In this document: positions 9,004 to 20,565 of the stretch, piece by piece
How the letters are laid out: each line of letters starts with the position of its first letter
Position numbering within the stretch: the stretch's first letter is position 1
Source: Pyropia haitanensis
Taxonomy: Eukaryota > Rhodophyta > Bangiophyceae > Bangiales > Bangiaceae
Length of the DNA stretch: 64,000 nucleotides
Direction of reading: 5' to 3'
Assembly: GCA_008729055.1 (NCBI GenBank)
Contig: SDUX01000010.1
Coordinates: 1,689,090-1,753,089, forward strand
Program-made: the position numbers and the translations under genes
Notes under the pieces: generated by a model
What the model was told of the DNA's origin: nothing
What the model saw: the letters and a program-made list of their open reading frames with translations, nothing else
The model's database searches: none

Positions 9004-11617
9004 CCACGGGAAGAGGGGAGTGGGGGAGGCGAGTTGGGGATAGAGGGCTTGGGGGGGCGCTGGGCTTGACGGATGGGGGAGAGCTTGATGCGTACATGTA
9101 GGGGGGGCACGCTGCTCGGAGGTGGCGGCGGCACGCTGCTGGGAGGGGGGGAGGCTCTCCGCATGTAGGGGGGGGGGGGGAGCTGTCGTGTTTATCGCGG
9201 CGTACGTGCGACGCACATTCGCCGGCTCTGGGCACAGGCCGCCATGACCATGATTCCTATTTTTTCGTCCTCGTCAGCTGACTTAACTATGATTCCTATT
9301 CTTGTCCTCACCTGTCCCGCTATCCCACCGAGCTCGAGTTGGATTGAGCCCAACCTGAGCGCGACGGGCGCGGCGGGACGGCACATTACCGGTGCCTCTC
9401 TGTCTTCCGCGTGCGTCTCAGGTCGACCGACGTTGGGGCGTGGGTGCGCCGGCCGTCGCGGCAGCGCCCATCGCACCCCGTCACCTCGACGGCGCTGCCG
9501 CCGCCACAACCTCCGGCCCCGCCCCTCCCCCCTCCGCCTCTCCGACTAAACACCGGATGTGGCGGCCGTCCCGGCCGCGAACGGCCGCGCGTCCGGTGCG
9601 ACAGCGGGGGCGGCCGACGGGGATGTGGGGTGGCCGGTCGCCCGCCCCTCGGCGAGCCACCGAAGGCAGGGGCGACGGCTCGGCGCGACCGCCGACCCCC
9701 CCTCCCCCCGCGACCTGTGCACCGCCTGTGACCTCCGCCGCCGACGGGGCGGTGGCACACGGCTGCGGTGGTAAGCTGCGGCCGGCGGCCGCGGCAGCGG
9801 CAGCAATTGTATTGTGGTGCAGGCGCTGCAGAGGGGCACTGCGCGCGCCACCCCAGCTCTCTTTTTTCGGCCACCGCCGGGCTCGCGGACGCGGCAGCCG
9901 GGGGTGTCGTCTCGGTGTCACGAGTCACGGGCCGTGCGCGATGCGTCGTTGGCGGCCGCTGCGGAGAGGGTGGCCCCACCGTTGACCGCACTTGGTGCCA
10001 GCACTGGCACCGGCAGCAGCAGAAGGGAGAGCGGGACGCGGGGGCGGGGCCAATGGGTGACACACTCCACGGCGGCGGCGGTGAAAGCTGCCGTGGTTCC
10101 CTTCATTCCTGTCACAGACGGGTGGGTTTGCTCAGCGCAGCCTTCACGTAGTATCCCTTCTCCGTGGCAGCCACGGCGGCCGCCCCGTTGCCAGCGTCAT
10201 CGGGCGGGGGTCCCCGCGCTGGGAAGGGAGCGCGGTCGGTCGGAGGGGGTCACCGCCCCCGTCGGGGAAAGAACTACTTGCGGGATCTGGGCCCTGCCGT
10301 CGCTGCCCCTGACACCACCGCCTTCACCGCCGCCGCTGCGGGACGGAATGGACAGCTTTGCGACAGCGTCGACCCGCAGCGCCTGCTGGCGGCGGTGCGG
10401 GGGCGGGGGTGTTTGCTCGGAGTGGCCGGCGCGCGAGGGGATGGGGGAGCCAGCGGAGCACGCTGCCGGGGGGGGGGGACGATCCACCGGAGCGTTGCCA
10501 GCGCGGCCCCGGAGGCACGGGCGGCGGCTGGGCGCGGGTGGGCGCGTGGTAGTAAGGCCGCCGCTGCGGTAACTCGGCTCGTGTGTCCTTGCCGAGGTAC
10601 ATGGGCGCGGACCAGCCGGGAGAGGGACAACAGTTGACGACCTACGACGGCGGCGTCTGGGAGTCGTCCAAGGAGCGTCTTCTTGTCTTTTTGTTTTGTG
10701 TCGCCGAGGTGCGCCAGTGCGCTCGCGGAAGCACAATACCAACAAACTGCTTTTAACTCCATACCAGTAGCTTTAGTCCATTGCCAGCCGGATCAAAGCC
10801 GTTCCGGGACGAGCCAGAGACGTCGTGCGGCCGAATGCACTGATCGCCGTCAGCACCAATCAAACGGGGACTTGCGGCGCTTGGGCCGGCCAAGAGGCAA
10901 GATTTGAGCGAGGGCGGCGCAAGCGGCCACTCCAGTGGCCCAGCAGCCGGCACATAGAGTAGAGGGCCCCCACGGCGCGTCCACGGGAAAGGGATGGTAT
11001 CTGGGAGGAACCACACAGCTCCACTTCGTTCGACACAGCACACGCGAGGAACGTTATCCAGCCATCGCCAACGAGGGGCCAGCTGGAGCGCGGGCCAACG
11101 ACGAGCAACGGCCGCCCGTTGTGGTCCCACCAATAGCGTGGCCAAACGAGCGAGCGGCGCGCCCCCCGCAGCCGAGATCATTGCGGTCTGCGCAGCTCAT
11201 CACGGCTGTCACGTGACTGGGCGCGCCTCCCCGAGGTGGTGCTCCCCGGCGCCCCCGCTCCCGGCCGGACCACTCTGCTGCTGCGCGATTGGGAGGGGGC
11301 AGCTGCTAGATATCTTTGTGTAGTGGCTGCTCGAGCAGGTGAGTGTTGGCTTTGATAAGAGTGAGTCCGGCTGCGGCTGGCGCTTAGAGTGGCGCTCCGG
11401 GGTGTTGAGTGTGGTGTGGACGCTAGCTGTGGGCACGCTGCATCGCCAAACGGCTCTCCTGGAGGCGTTCTGCATCCGCCTCCCGGCTGCCAAGGGCGCT
11501 CGCCCGTCCTCTGTGCGTGCGTTCCAACCCCACAACACCCTGGCCGTGGTCGCGAGTGCAAAGGCGGAAGGACCGCGTTGACCTGATCTAGCGCGTTTGT
11601 GTCATCGGCTCCCCACG
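9004..11617. other. gap without a confident gene
   Basis: G-rich AGGGGGG-type sequence follows the lipase stop to about 9190. From 9400 to 10640 GC is high and open frames exist on both strands (for example 9814-10572 plus and 10197-10745 minus), none with a recognisable domain, so no strand can be chosen. From 10700 to 11600 GC is lower and nothing coding is seen. The upstream region of the linker gene lies at the right edge. Confidence 0.4.
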
Positions 11618-12663
11618 ATGGCGCCCGCCTTTGTCACCAGCTCATTCCTTGCAACCGGCGCGACGCTTCGGCGTGAGAAGACGGGTACGTGGTATCATGG
11701 GAGCTGGCAGTTGTCCATGTGGCCGGTCGCGCCTTCCTACGGGGTGCGCTTTGCGCCTTTGCCTCGCCGGGTGTGGCACCTGCTCGCTGTGAGATCGCCT
11801 CGTGAGCCTCCCAAACAAATTCTGACTGACTGGGCGACTGTTGCGCTTCCTTCCGCTTGGCCTGTGTTCTACGTGCCTGCATTAAACGGACCCACCTGCT
11901 TTCTTTTCCAGGCTTCCCGAGCGTGAGCCGTCGCGCGGCTGTCTCAGCCAAGCCCCGCGCGTGGACTCTCGTCAAGGCCGTCGATAGCGATGCCAAGCGT
12001 GCAAGCACCGCGCCGCCGGCGCAAGCGCCGGTCGCACGCCCGGTCGGTGAGACCACCTTCACCGCGCCCCCTACGGCTGTGCCGTCAACCACTGCTTTCG
12101 CTCAGGACGCCGACTCCCTCATCCGCTCTGTCTACGACCGAATGTTTGGCCAAGCCTACCTGTTTGCCGCCGACCGCGCGAGCCTCGTCCCAGTCGAAAG
12201 CGCTTTCCGCTGCGGCGCGTTGACCGTCAAGGACTTGGTGCGGGCGGTGGCCAAATCCCCGGCCTACATGGCCCGCTTCTTCCACCAGCAGACAACGTAT
12301 GCCAACGTCGAGGTGATGGTTGGTCACCTCCTCGGTCGCCGTCCCAACGGCGTCGACGAGTACCGCCAGTGGGCACGTGTGTACGACGCGTCGGGCTACG
12401 CGGCAATGGTCAACGCCATGATGGACGACGGGGAGTACGACGCGGCGTTTGGCGACGGCACCGTGCCGCACACTCGCGCGCACGGGCTGTCGGTGACCGG
12501 GGCGGACGCGTACCGCCGCGCGGTGACGCCTGCGGGCATCCGCCTGGGTGACGAGGGCGTCGGCGAGGACGACGGCGGGGCGGCAGCGGGCCTGGCCGTG
12601 GTTGCCATCCTGGCCGCGTTGGCCATCGGTGGCTACCTGCTGTCTACGGGGGCGACCAATTGA
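11618..12663 (+). CDS. phycobilisome-linker-domain protein with C-terminal membrane helix; join(11618..11684,11912..12663)
   Basis: Exon 1 (ATG 11618) ends at ACGG before the donor GTACGTGG; the acceptor TTTTCCAG ends at 11911. A single G carried over completes a Gly codon, giving 272 residues. The N-terminus (MAPAFVTSSFLATGATLRRE, then Ser/Arg/Ala-rich, no acids) is a typical red-algal plastid transit peptide. Residues about 90-220 match the PBS linker domain: D-S-L-I-R-S-V-Y-D-R-M-F-G, an S-P-A-Y-M-A-R-F-F block, NVEVMVGHLLGRRPNGVDEY, GYAAMVNAMMDDGEYDAAFG and VPHTR. After an acidic Gly linker, a hydrophobic helix (LAVVAILAALAIGGYLL) lies at about 246-266, six residues before the end. Linker domains tie phycobiliprotein hexamers together. 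A linker domain followed by a single C-terminal helix is the layout of cyanobacterial CpcL (CpcG2), which attaches rods to photosystem I; that role here is inference. Confidence 0.88.
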
Positions 12664-13565
12664 TGGCGGGCGGGTGTGAGGCTGCCGGTCGCTTTGAGCG
12701 ACGCCGGCGGCCGGGGGTCTCTCCTTTTCTCCTCGGTTGCGCGGCAACCCCAATTTTTTTCTTCCATGCACGGACATCATTTCTGTATCGCTTCCACACC
12801 TTGCCTCTATCGCGCTTGCAGTGTGTCCCACGTAATGCCCAACGGTCCGTGCAAAGATGTTTGACGATAGTGGCACTCGCACGTGGGTCGCTCCAAGGTC
12901 CTCGATAATTGCGCTATACATACCCGACTCGTCGGTTGGTTTCGCATGCAGACATCCGGCACCTCGACCGGTCTCGCAGATGAGTAAAGTAGCAGTCGGC
13001 TCTCTTCGTCGCAGGTGGGCTTTCGGAGAAAGCAACGGCCTACCGCCACGGCGGCCAACCGCAGTGACCGTCATGGAACGCGCCGCCGTCCCCGCTCATG
13101 CCGTCCACATGCAGGTTCCCTCGATCGTGTCTGAGACCAGCCGCCTCGCGACAAGGCGGCTCTCACGCCCGCCACCGCCGCCCGAGCGGCACTCTCCCCC
13201 GCCCGCGTCCGCCCCGTCCGCGAGCGCTTGAGTGCCGACGCCCGCGTCTCTGGCGACCACGCCGGCCACTCGCTGAGCGACCCACGGCTACGGGTACGGG
13301 GGAGGGAAGAGGAGGGAGGGGGTGGAAGTGAGAGGGACGCTACTTCCCCTACTGTGTCTGCGGCGGCCGGCAGCAGCCCCGTTGATGTTGGGCTGAGGGA
13401 CGACGCGCAACACAGACGGGGAGCGGAGAAACGGAACATCTCGCCCATCAAGAGCGCTCGCGGCGCGGCTGCATGGCCCTATCCCCCACGCGTGTCCGAC
13501 TGCAACGTTGAAAGGTACGCACGTTGCGGCAGCACCGAGCGCGCGCCCGTTTGCCCACAACCGCC
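12664..13565. other. intergenic stretch between convergent genes
   Basis: It separates the linker gene from the minus-strand glycosyltransferase, so it holds both 3' regions. Frames on both strands are Arg/Pro-rich and featureless. No AATAAA was noticed right after either stop. Confidence 0.4.
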
Positions 13566-15041
13566 TCATCCCGCCGCCGCGCGAGCCACCGCCGCCCGTC
13601 GCGCAACAGCGGCGACGACCAGCTGGCGCACCCCCCCCGCTAGGGCGTCCAGCTGGGCCGCCCACCGGCGGGCCGTCTCGGCCTGCAGCGCGTCCGCCGC
13701 GGGCGGGTCGGCCATCAGCCGCCGCGCCGTCGCGACCATCCCCGCGTGCGCGCCGCGGCCAGCCGCGTCGCCGTGGACGAGCGCGTCGGGCGGGGCGGGC
13801 ATCCAGTCGCGCGGGGACGCCTCGCAGCGGGCGACGAGCGGCACCCCCCCGGTGAGCATCGCCTCGTACAGCCGGTGGGTCTCACCCACGTTGCCACACG
13901 GCACGTAGACGAGCGCGGCCGACGCCATGGCGGCGAGGTACGCGATCTTTGGGTCGTCCGCCGCGCTGCCGACCGTCCCCGCCTGGCCACCAAACGTGTT
14001 GTGCGCAACGACAATGCCCGTGCCGTTGCCGAGGCGCGGCGGCGGGCGGGTGCCCGCCGCGGCGGCCGCCGCGTCGGCGGCCGCGTCGGCGGCGGCGGCG
14101 GCGGCGACGGCGTCAAAGAGCTCCCGCCGCGACTGGTGCACAAACGCAGACAGGTGGTAGCCGACCGGCCGCGCCGACGACCGCGCCAGCGGTGGCATCC
14201 CCGGGCAGGTGCAGTAGGTCGACGCGGCGCCGCCGTCGGCAATGTCGGCGGCGCCGGCGTCGGCCGCCGCCGACGACAGGTCATTGACGGGGAGGCCTGC
14301 CGGGCGCGCCGGCACGCACGCGTTGGGCGCGGCGGGCCCGATGGGCACGTGCAGCAGCCGCGGGTGGGCGGTCGTGTTGGCGAGCGCCGGCACCCAATAG
14401 TTGCGGAGGATGAGGTCGAGGCGCGGGTACCAGTCCCAGCGCGCGTGCTTGCCCTCGTCCGCCGTCTGGTAGATGCCGATCGCCACGGCGGCGGGGATGG
14501 TGCGCGCGTCGTCGCGGGCGGCGAGGAGCGCCGCCACCTCGGGCGGCGTCGCCGCCGCGTCCGACGGGCGGTCCATGACGACGACAACGTCGCCCGCCGC
14601 CGCGTGCGGCACGTACTCGTCGACGGAGCGGACCCACCGGAAGACGGGGATGTGGCCAAAGACACCGCACCGGATGTAGTGGAAGAACTTGCAGCCGACG
14701 TTGTACCGGCCCGCGCAGTCGCCCTCGACGGCGCCAGCCAGCAGCACCACCCGGCCGGTAGGGGGTGGTCCGCCGCCGCCCGCGCGTGCGGCGGCGGCGG
14801 CCACCTCGGCCGCCGCGGGGCCCGACCGGTACGGCATGTACACCCGCGAGATGTCGGGGAGGGGAGGTGGCGGGGGGGGCGACGCGGCGACCGCGGCGCC
14901 CGCTACGAGCGTCGCCGCGGTGGTCAAGCCGCCAAAGGCGTTGCCGTCGCCCGAGCGGACCATCCCGCACAGCGCGCCCGCGGAGAGGGTGGCGGCGGCG
15001 GCGGCGGCGGCTATCGCCGACCGGGGCGGCAGGGGCCGCAT
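13566..15041 (-). CDS. exostosin-like (GT47-type) membrane glycosyltransferase, putative
   Basis: A single exon gives 491 residues from the ATG at 15041. The N-terminus has a short Arg-containing head and an Ala-rich hydrophobic stretch (about 8-28), a plausible signal anchor, and the body would then lie in the Golgi lumen. The middle has conserved-looking blocks (CKFFHYIRCGVFGHIPVFRW, DVVVVMDRP, DLILRNYWVPAL with an N-T-T sequon). The C-terminal part reads PKIAYLAAMASAALVYVPCG, then NVGETHRLYEAMLTGGVPLV, the exostosin-type nucleotide-sugar binding block seen in GT47 and related transferases. Poly-Ala and Pro insertions interrupt the fold, as is common in this genome. The frame stays open upstream to 15404 but reads as Ser/Pro-rich leader. 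Sugar and acceptor cannot be told; matrix polysaccharide or glycoprotein synthesis is a guess. Confidence 0.65.
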   Translation of the reverse strand: MRPLPPRSAIAAAAAAATLSAGALCGMVRSGDGNAFGGLTTAATLVAGAAVAASPPPPPPLPDISRVYMPYRSGPAAAEVAAAAARAGGGGPPPTGRVVLLAGAVEGDCAGRYNVGCKFFHYIRCGVFGHIPVFRWVRSVDEYVPHAAAGDVVVVMDRPSDAAATPPEVAALLAARDDARTIPAAVAIGIYQTADEGKHARWDWYPRLDLILRNYWVPALANTTAHPRLLHVPIGPAAPNACVPARPAGLPVNDLSSAAADAGAADIADGGAASTYCTCPGMPPLARSSARPVGYHLSAFVHQSRRELFDAVAAAAAADAAADAAAAAAGTRPPPRLGNGTGIVVAHNTFGGQAGTVGSAADDPKIAYLAAMASAALVYVPCGNVGETHRLYEAMLTGGVPLVARCEASPRDWMPAPPDALVHGDAAGRGAHAGMVATARRLMADPPAADALQAETARRWAAQLDALAGGVRQLVVAAVARRAAVARAAAG

Positions 15042-17340
15042 GGTCACACCCCGCGCCGGGTGGCGGCGGTGAGGGGAAGAGGGGGATATGGGACGGGCGG
15101 GGGGGGGGGGGGGAAAGTGATGTAGGGAGGGAGGGAGGGAGAGACAGCAGCGACTGGTGCTGTTTTCTGACTGTACAAAGGAGAGGACGCTGGGGTGGAG
15201 ACAGCCTATGTGGGGGGGAAGCGAGGGGGTCGCGCCGGCCCACGCGGGTGGTACGGGGTGGCAGGCAAAGAGTCCCTTCGCACGGACGCCAGCACAATGA
15301 GCAGGTCGTGCCGAGGGCGCTGACGCTGCCGACGCGCTCGGCACGACAGCGTACAGTGGGGCGCCAACTGGGTCCCCTTCACGCCAATAATTGATTGGCC
15401 TCATCCGTCAACCATTGACGTCGGGGCCCGCGCCATCCACACTCGTGCTCATTCCGACAAAGTGTCCCCAACCGCTCGATTACGGCTGGCCTTGGCTCGC
15501 GGCGAGCCTGGCAGTCCTCCTGCTTCCTCCACAGCGCCCCAAAAGTTTACCCGACGGAGTGGCCAAATATACGTCACGCAAAAATATAATCTGTAGTCGA
15601 GAGCAAACTTTTTCTGTGTAAAAGTTTGTGATCTAAAATTTAAATCTGAGCATATGTCGTGAGTGAGTAGTCGTGACTATGCATGAAGAATACTGTTTGA
15701 CATGGACAATGCGGGTACATGCACGCAAGTACACTTCGGATCCTGTGTCTCAAACGTCTTTCATGGTTTTTTCGTGCAAGATGTGTTTTATTGCTATCTG
15801 CAGCATCGCCCTGCACTCCCCGACCGCCAAGCACATCTGGTGCAACAAAAGAAAATGGAAGCAGACGAACACGGCAAGGTGACAACAGCAGCGAGACCAA
15901 GATGGAGCGAGCATACATCCAAGCGACGCGAGAGGGATGGATAAGGTCAGTCAGTGTCATCACAGCATCTCAGCACAGAGGATGCTCGCAGCATGAGCAA
16001 GTAAGCACACCCCGCATCGCCGACGGTACGGCGACCGTTACGACGAGCGCCCACCCTCTTCCCCCCCGATGGCCGCCTGCCCCTTCCGCATCGTCCCCCC
16101 CTCGCTGTCCTCCCCCTTCCGCTAGCGCCCGCGAGGAGACCCTGGCCCACGCACCCCTCGCGGCGCGGGCAGCAACCCAGTCGGGCACGCCGCCACTGCA
16201 GCAGCGGCCGCCGCTGCCGCAGCCGCCACCGATGTCGCTGCCGCCACCACTGCACGTGACGACCACCACCACCGCCTCGCGGCCAATCCCCCGTTGCGGG
16301 TGGACGATGACCCAAAAGCCAGAGGGCGGCCAGAGGGAGGCGGCAACGTCTGCAAGTAGACGACGCCCGAGACAAGGGAATGGGGAAGGGTCGGCATAAG
16401 AGCTGGGTACCCACCGAGGTCGGTGAGATGGTAGTGTGAAGAGTGAGGTGGGGGGAGTCAAGCAAGGGGGAGGAGGGGAAGGGAGGGGGAGAGGAGGGAG
16501 GGGTGGGGAAGGCGCAAGAGGGGAAGCGGAGCTATGGAAAGGAGGACCAGGTAAAGTGGACACGCAGCAACCATAAGACACGTAAGTTTCAGAGCAGGCG
16601 TCAGCGTCATCGCCGCGTTGGGTGTCCGCAGGCCTTCTCGCACGGGGAGCCCCTCTTCACATACATGCGGAGTGGGCTCGCGTCGGCAGTGGATGCATTG
16701 GCGACAAAAATAGGCTGAGTCGATGGCGACGGCGGCGGCTGAGACACCGGCGGTGGTGAGCCGCGAGAGAATAGTACCCCTCGCTGCACCCTGGACCTTC
16801 CCTCCTGGTCCGTCCCCCATGCCGCCTCCTGGCCGTCCCGCTTCGCCTCCGTCCCACCCCAACTTACCGCCAAGAGCGGCGAACGGCCCGCGTCATGCTT
16901 CGCCGCCTTCGAATCGACCACTCGCGTCCAGGCGGGACGGACAGTGCAACGCACAATGCAGAGGGAGAGATGAAGTAGAAGGGGGGGAGTGGGGGGACAG
17001 AGCCCATGGCGAGCAGGCACGGGGGAAGCAGTGGAGAGGCGCACGAGAGGGGGCGGGAGGGGGGGGTGCAGGATGGCAAGGGCAGCAGGGGAGAGGATTC
17101 GGGGAGGTCTGCTCGCACGGGGACAACCCGAGGTGGGGAGACGGGCCAGCGACCACTTGCACCGCTGCATTGTCGATTCTCAGAAAACGAGGGGTGCCAA
17201 TTATTGAGTGCGACTCAACATGCTGACCACCAACCGGCGACTGCGTGTGGTACAGGTGATGGAGTGGAATCTATCGTGTGAAGAGGAAAAAGTGTCGCAA
17301 CACAACCCTATGGTGGTATATTTGGCAAAATCATGTATTG
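15042..17340. other. long gene-free stretch with an AT-rich core
   Basis: 15540-15830 is clearly AT-richer than anything nearby. 16420-16560 and 16980-17110 are G/A-rich tracts. Open frames are short or low complexity on both strands and no domain is seen. The promoter of the glycosyltransferase gene should lie at the left edge. Confidence 0.4.
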
Positions 17341-19000
17341 TTTTACCCCGCTAGTTTCGAAACGGGGTGCTGTGTCCCCCCCCCCCTTCCCCCCCCCCCC
17401 CCACCGCCGCCCCCGCCGCCGCCCCCGCCCCTGCCGCTGTCCTCACCCCGCCGCGTCGCCGCCGCCCGACGCTGGACTCGGCGCCGCGCCGCGGGTGCGC
17501 GCGCCGCCCGCGCGTGGCAACGCCGCGGCCGCCGGCACCGCGCGGCCGCGGCGGCTGGGGTGCGCCGGCCGCCGCCGGCGGGCGCGACGCGGCGGCGGCG
17601 GCAGGCGTGTGGCGGCGGTGGAAGCGTGTGGGGGGGGGGGGCGGGCGGCACGCGGCGGCGGCGGCGGTAGCAGCGACGAAGCAGTGGGGGTGACGAGGCG
17701 GCAGGGGGGGGGGGGGGGGGGGGGGGGTCGCCGCCGTCGGCGCGGCAGCGGCCGCGACGCGGTGGCGGCCGCGGGTGGCGGCGGCAGCGCCGCGCCGCGC
17801 GCGTGTCCCCCCCGCGCCGCGTCGGCCGCGCTGGCGCCGTCGTCTCGCCGCCCGTCTCGATCGCTCCGCGCGGTGCGGCGGTGCGCCCGCCGCACGCCGC
17901 TGGTTTGGAGTGCCGCTGGTGCACGCGTCGCGGCGGCGGGGGGGGGGGGGGGGGGGGAGGGGGACACCACGGCGCGCGGCGGCCGCGTGCGCCGCCGCGG
18001 TGGCGAGGTGGGGGGGTGTGGGGGGTGGGGGGGGTGGACGCGGGCCCCTTTGGGGCGCCGCCGGCTTGCCCGCCCCTGCTCTCAAGCCATACAAAGAAAA
18101 GGTGGGGCCGCCGACCGGCGGCAGCTGGGGAGTCGGCATCCTTCTGCTCTGCCGGGAGCGCGCCATCAACAGCAGCAGCGGTGGGTGTTGAGTAGCGTGG
18201 CTAGGATAGGCGGCGGGCCGCGGGGGGGCTAGGTATATGTGCGTGGGGCGGGGGGGGGGGGGGAGTGCCGGTGGTCGGCGGCGGCGGTGGGGCCAAAGGC
18301 CGCGCCGCCCAGCCTCTATAGAGAAAAAACAAAGCCCGGCACCACCGCGACCGCCACCACCGCCACTGCCCGTCCCTTCCCCCTCGTCCTACCCGCTCGC
18401 GCGGGGGAGGCGCGGGGTGCACCCGCGTACGCGGCGCTACTATCCCCTGCCTGTGCCAGGTGTGGCTCCCTCCCCGCGTCCGCGCCGCGGACCGCGCCCC
18501 CAGCCGTCGGCGGCCACCGCCCCCCATCATCGACGCACGGCCGTCGGGCCGGCAACGGGCCGCCTCCCGCCACCACCGCCGCCAGCCTCTGGGTCGGCTC
18601 GCGGCTCCTCGCGGATTCAGCACAGGCGGCCAGCTGCAGCTGGCGGGCCCCCCGCCCGCCCACAAGCCGCGCACCGCACGGGCGCGCCTCACGCTGGGGA
18701 AGTGGCGGGCGCCGCCGCCCTGGCCCGGACCTGCGGGTCGTCCCGCCACCGGCGGTGCGTGGGCCCCACCCGGCGGGTCCCCTCCCCACGCCGTGAGAAG
18801 GGGAGGGACCGCCAAACCCCGAGGCGAGGGACAACGCGGGGTGCAGGGAACCAAAGAAACAGGCACAAAAAAACGACGACCCGGCGAACCCCGTCAACAG
18901 CGGTGACGCCCCCGTCTGGGTCTTGGCGCCGCCCCGCGTGCCAAAAGCCCGACGCCACGTGCGGACCACCTCCCCCTCGCCTACCCCCCCCCCCGCCCCC
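17341..19000. other. hyper-GC low-complexity stretch
   Basis: GGC/CCG repeats and long G runs (about 17705-17727 and 17938-17957) dominate to 18260; several frames on each strand stay open only because AT-rich stop codons are rare. 18300-19000 is C-rich and Arg/Pro-like in all frames. Nothing identifiable; part may be the 3' region of the tRNase Z gene. Confidence 0.4.
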
Positions 19001-20508
19001 TCACGCCGTCACTGCCGCCACCGACGGCTCTGGCGCGTCGCTGACGCCCTCGCCCACCCCCCGGAATAGCCGCGCGACGCGCCCCACACTCGCCGGCAGG
19101 TCTGGCAGGTCCACCCAGTCGACGAGCATGTGGTCAAACGCGACCGCCGCGCGCGCCGCGCCGAGGCGGCCGACCGCCGCCGCCGCCGGCGTCAGCGTCG
19201 GCACCCGCCCGTAGCGCTGCGAAAAGTGCGTCAGCAGCGTCCGGTACGCACCCATCCCCGCCGGCGGCGGCGCCGCGCACACGCGCAGTGCGTCGCCCGT
19301 CGTGCTGTGTGCCTTGGCCGCCGCCTCCGCGGCGAGCGCGTCGTCGAGGGTGGCCTCGTGGAGGGCGAGGACGGGCGCGACGGCGGCGCCCGCGGCGGCG
19401 AGGCCGGCGCAGGGGCGCGTGTCGCCCGAGTAGACAAACGACCAGCCGCGCACCGTGTCGGTGAGCGTCACGCCGTACGCGGCGGGGCAGTGGTCCACGG
19501 GGACGGTGACGAGGGCGAGGCCCAGCTGCGCGGGGAAGGGGGTCGACGGGGGGGAGGGGGGGGCCGTCAGCGCCGCCGCGTCGGTGAAGAGGTAGCCGAC
19601 GTCTGGCGGGGGGGGGGAGGGGGTGCCCCCACCGCCACCCGTCCCGGCGGCCGCCGCCGCCCCAGTGCCGCCGACATCGCTGTCGCCAGCGCCACCATTC
19701 GCAGGCGCCGCTCCGACAGAAGCGGTGGCGGGCGCCGCGGCCGCAGCGGGCTTCGCCGCCGCCGCCACCGCCGCGGCCGCCGCCCCCACCCGACCAGCAG
19801 CGGCCGCAAAGTACCCCCGCAGCCACCGGTCGAGCGCGGCGGGCCCGACCAGCAACAGCGGGTGCGCGGTGAGCGCCCGCCGGCGGTGAAGGAAGGACAG
19901 CAGCCCCAGGTGGTGGTCTGCGTGGAGGTGCGAGATGAAAACAAGCCGCGTCGCGGCGACCGCCGCGTCGGCCGCCGCCCGACCGAGCGCCCGCACCAGC
20001 TGGCCGTACGTGCCTTCGCCCGCGTCAAGCAGCACGTTGCCGCGACCGGCCAGGTGTAGCATCGAGCCGGCCACGTTGCGGTGCTTGCCGGGCAGGCACG
20101 CGCCAGTGCCGAGGACTCGCAGCGCCACGTCCCCGCGGTGAAGGCTGGCGAGGCACGCAGGGGGGGGGGGGGGCGGGCCGTACGCGCCAGCGTCGGGGGA
20201 GGAGGGCGGAAGGGGGTTCCACTTGGGGGGGGGGGCAGGCGACCACACCGGAGGAGGCTCGCGGGAGGCGGCACCACCACCCCCGCCCGTGGGGGGGGGG
20301 GGCGCCGCGGTCGCCGGCGGCGCCCCGATGCCGTCGCCGTCCCCCTCGGCGGCCTGCCGCGCCAGTCCCGCTACCACAAACGGCGCCGCCGTGGCGTCCG
20401 TCCACGGCGGCACAGCGGACCAGTCGAGGCCAACCGCCGCGGCAGGAGCGAGCATGAACCGCAGCCGCGGTGCGCCCACCGTCCACGCCGCGGCGGCCCC
20501 ACCAGCGT

Positions 20509-20565
<57 letters not shown>

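Noticed and set aside
13566..15404. Using the longest frame as the glycosyltransferase start
   Set aside because: The extra 121 residues are Ser/Pro/Arg-rich leader-like sequence, while the ATG at 15041 directly precedes a signal-anchor-like stretch.
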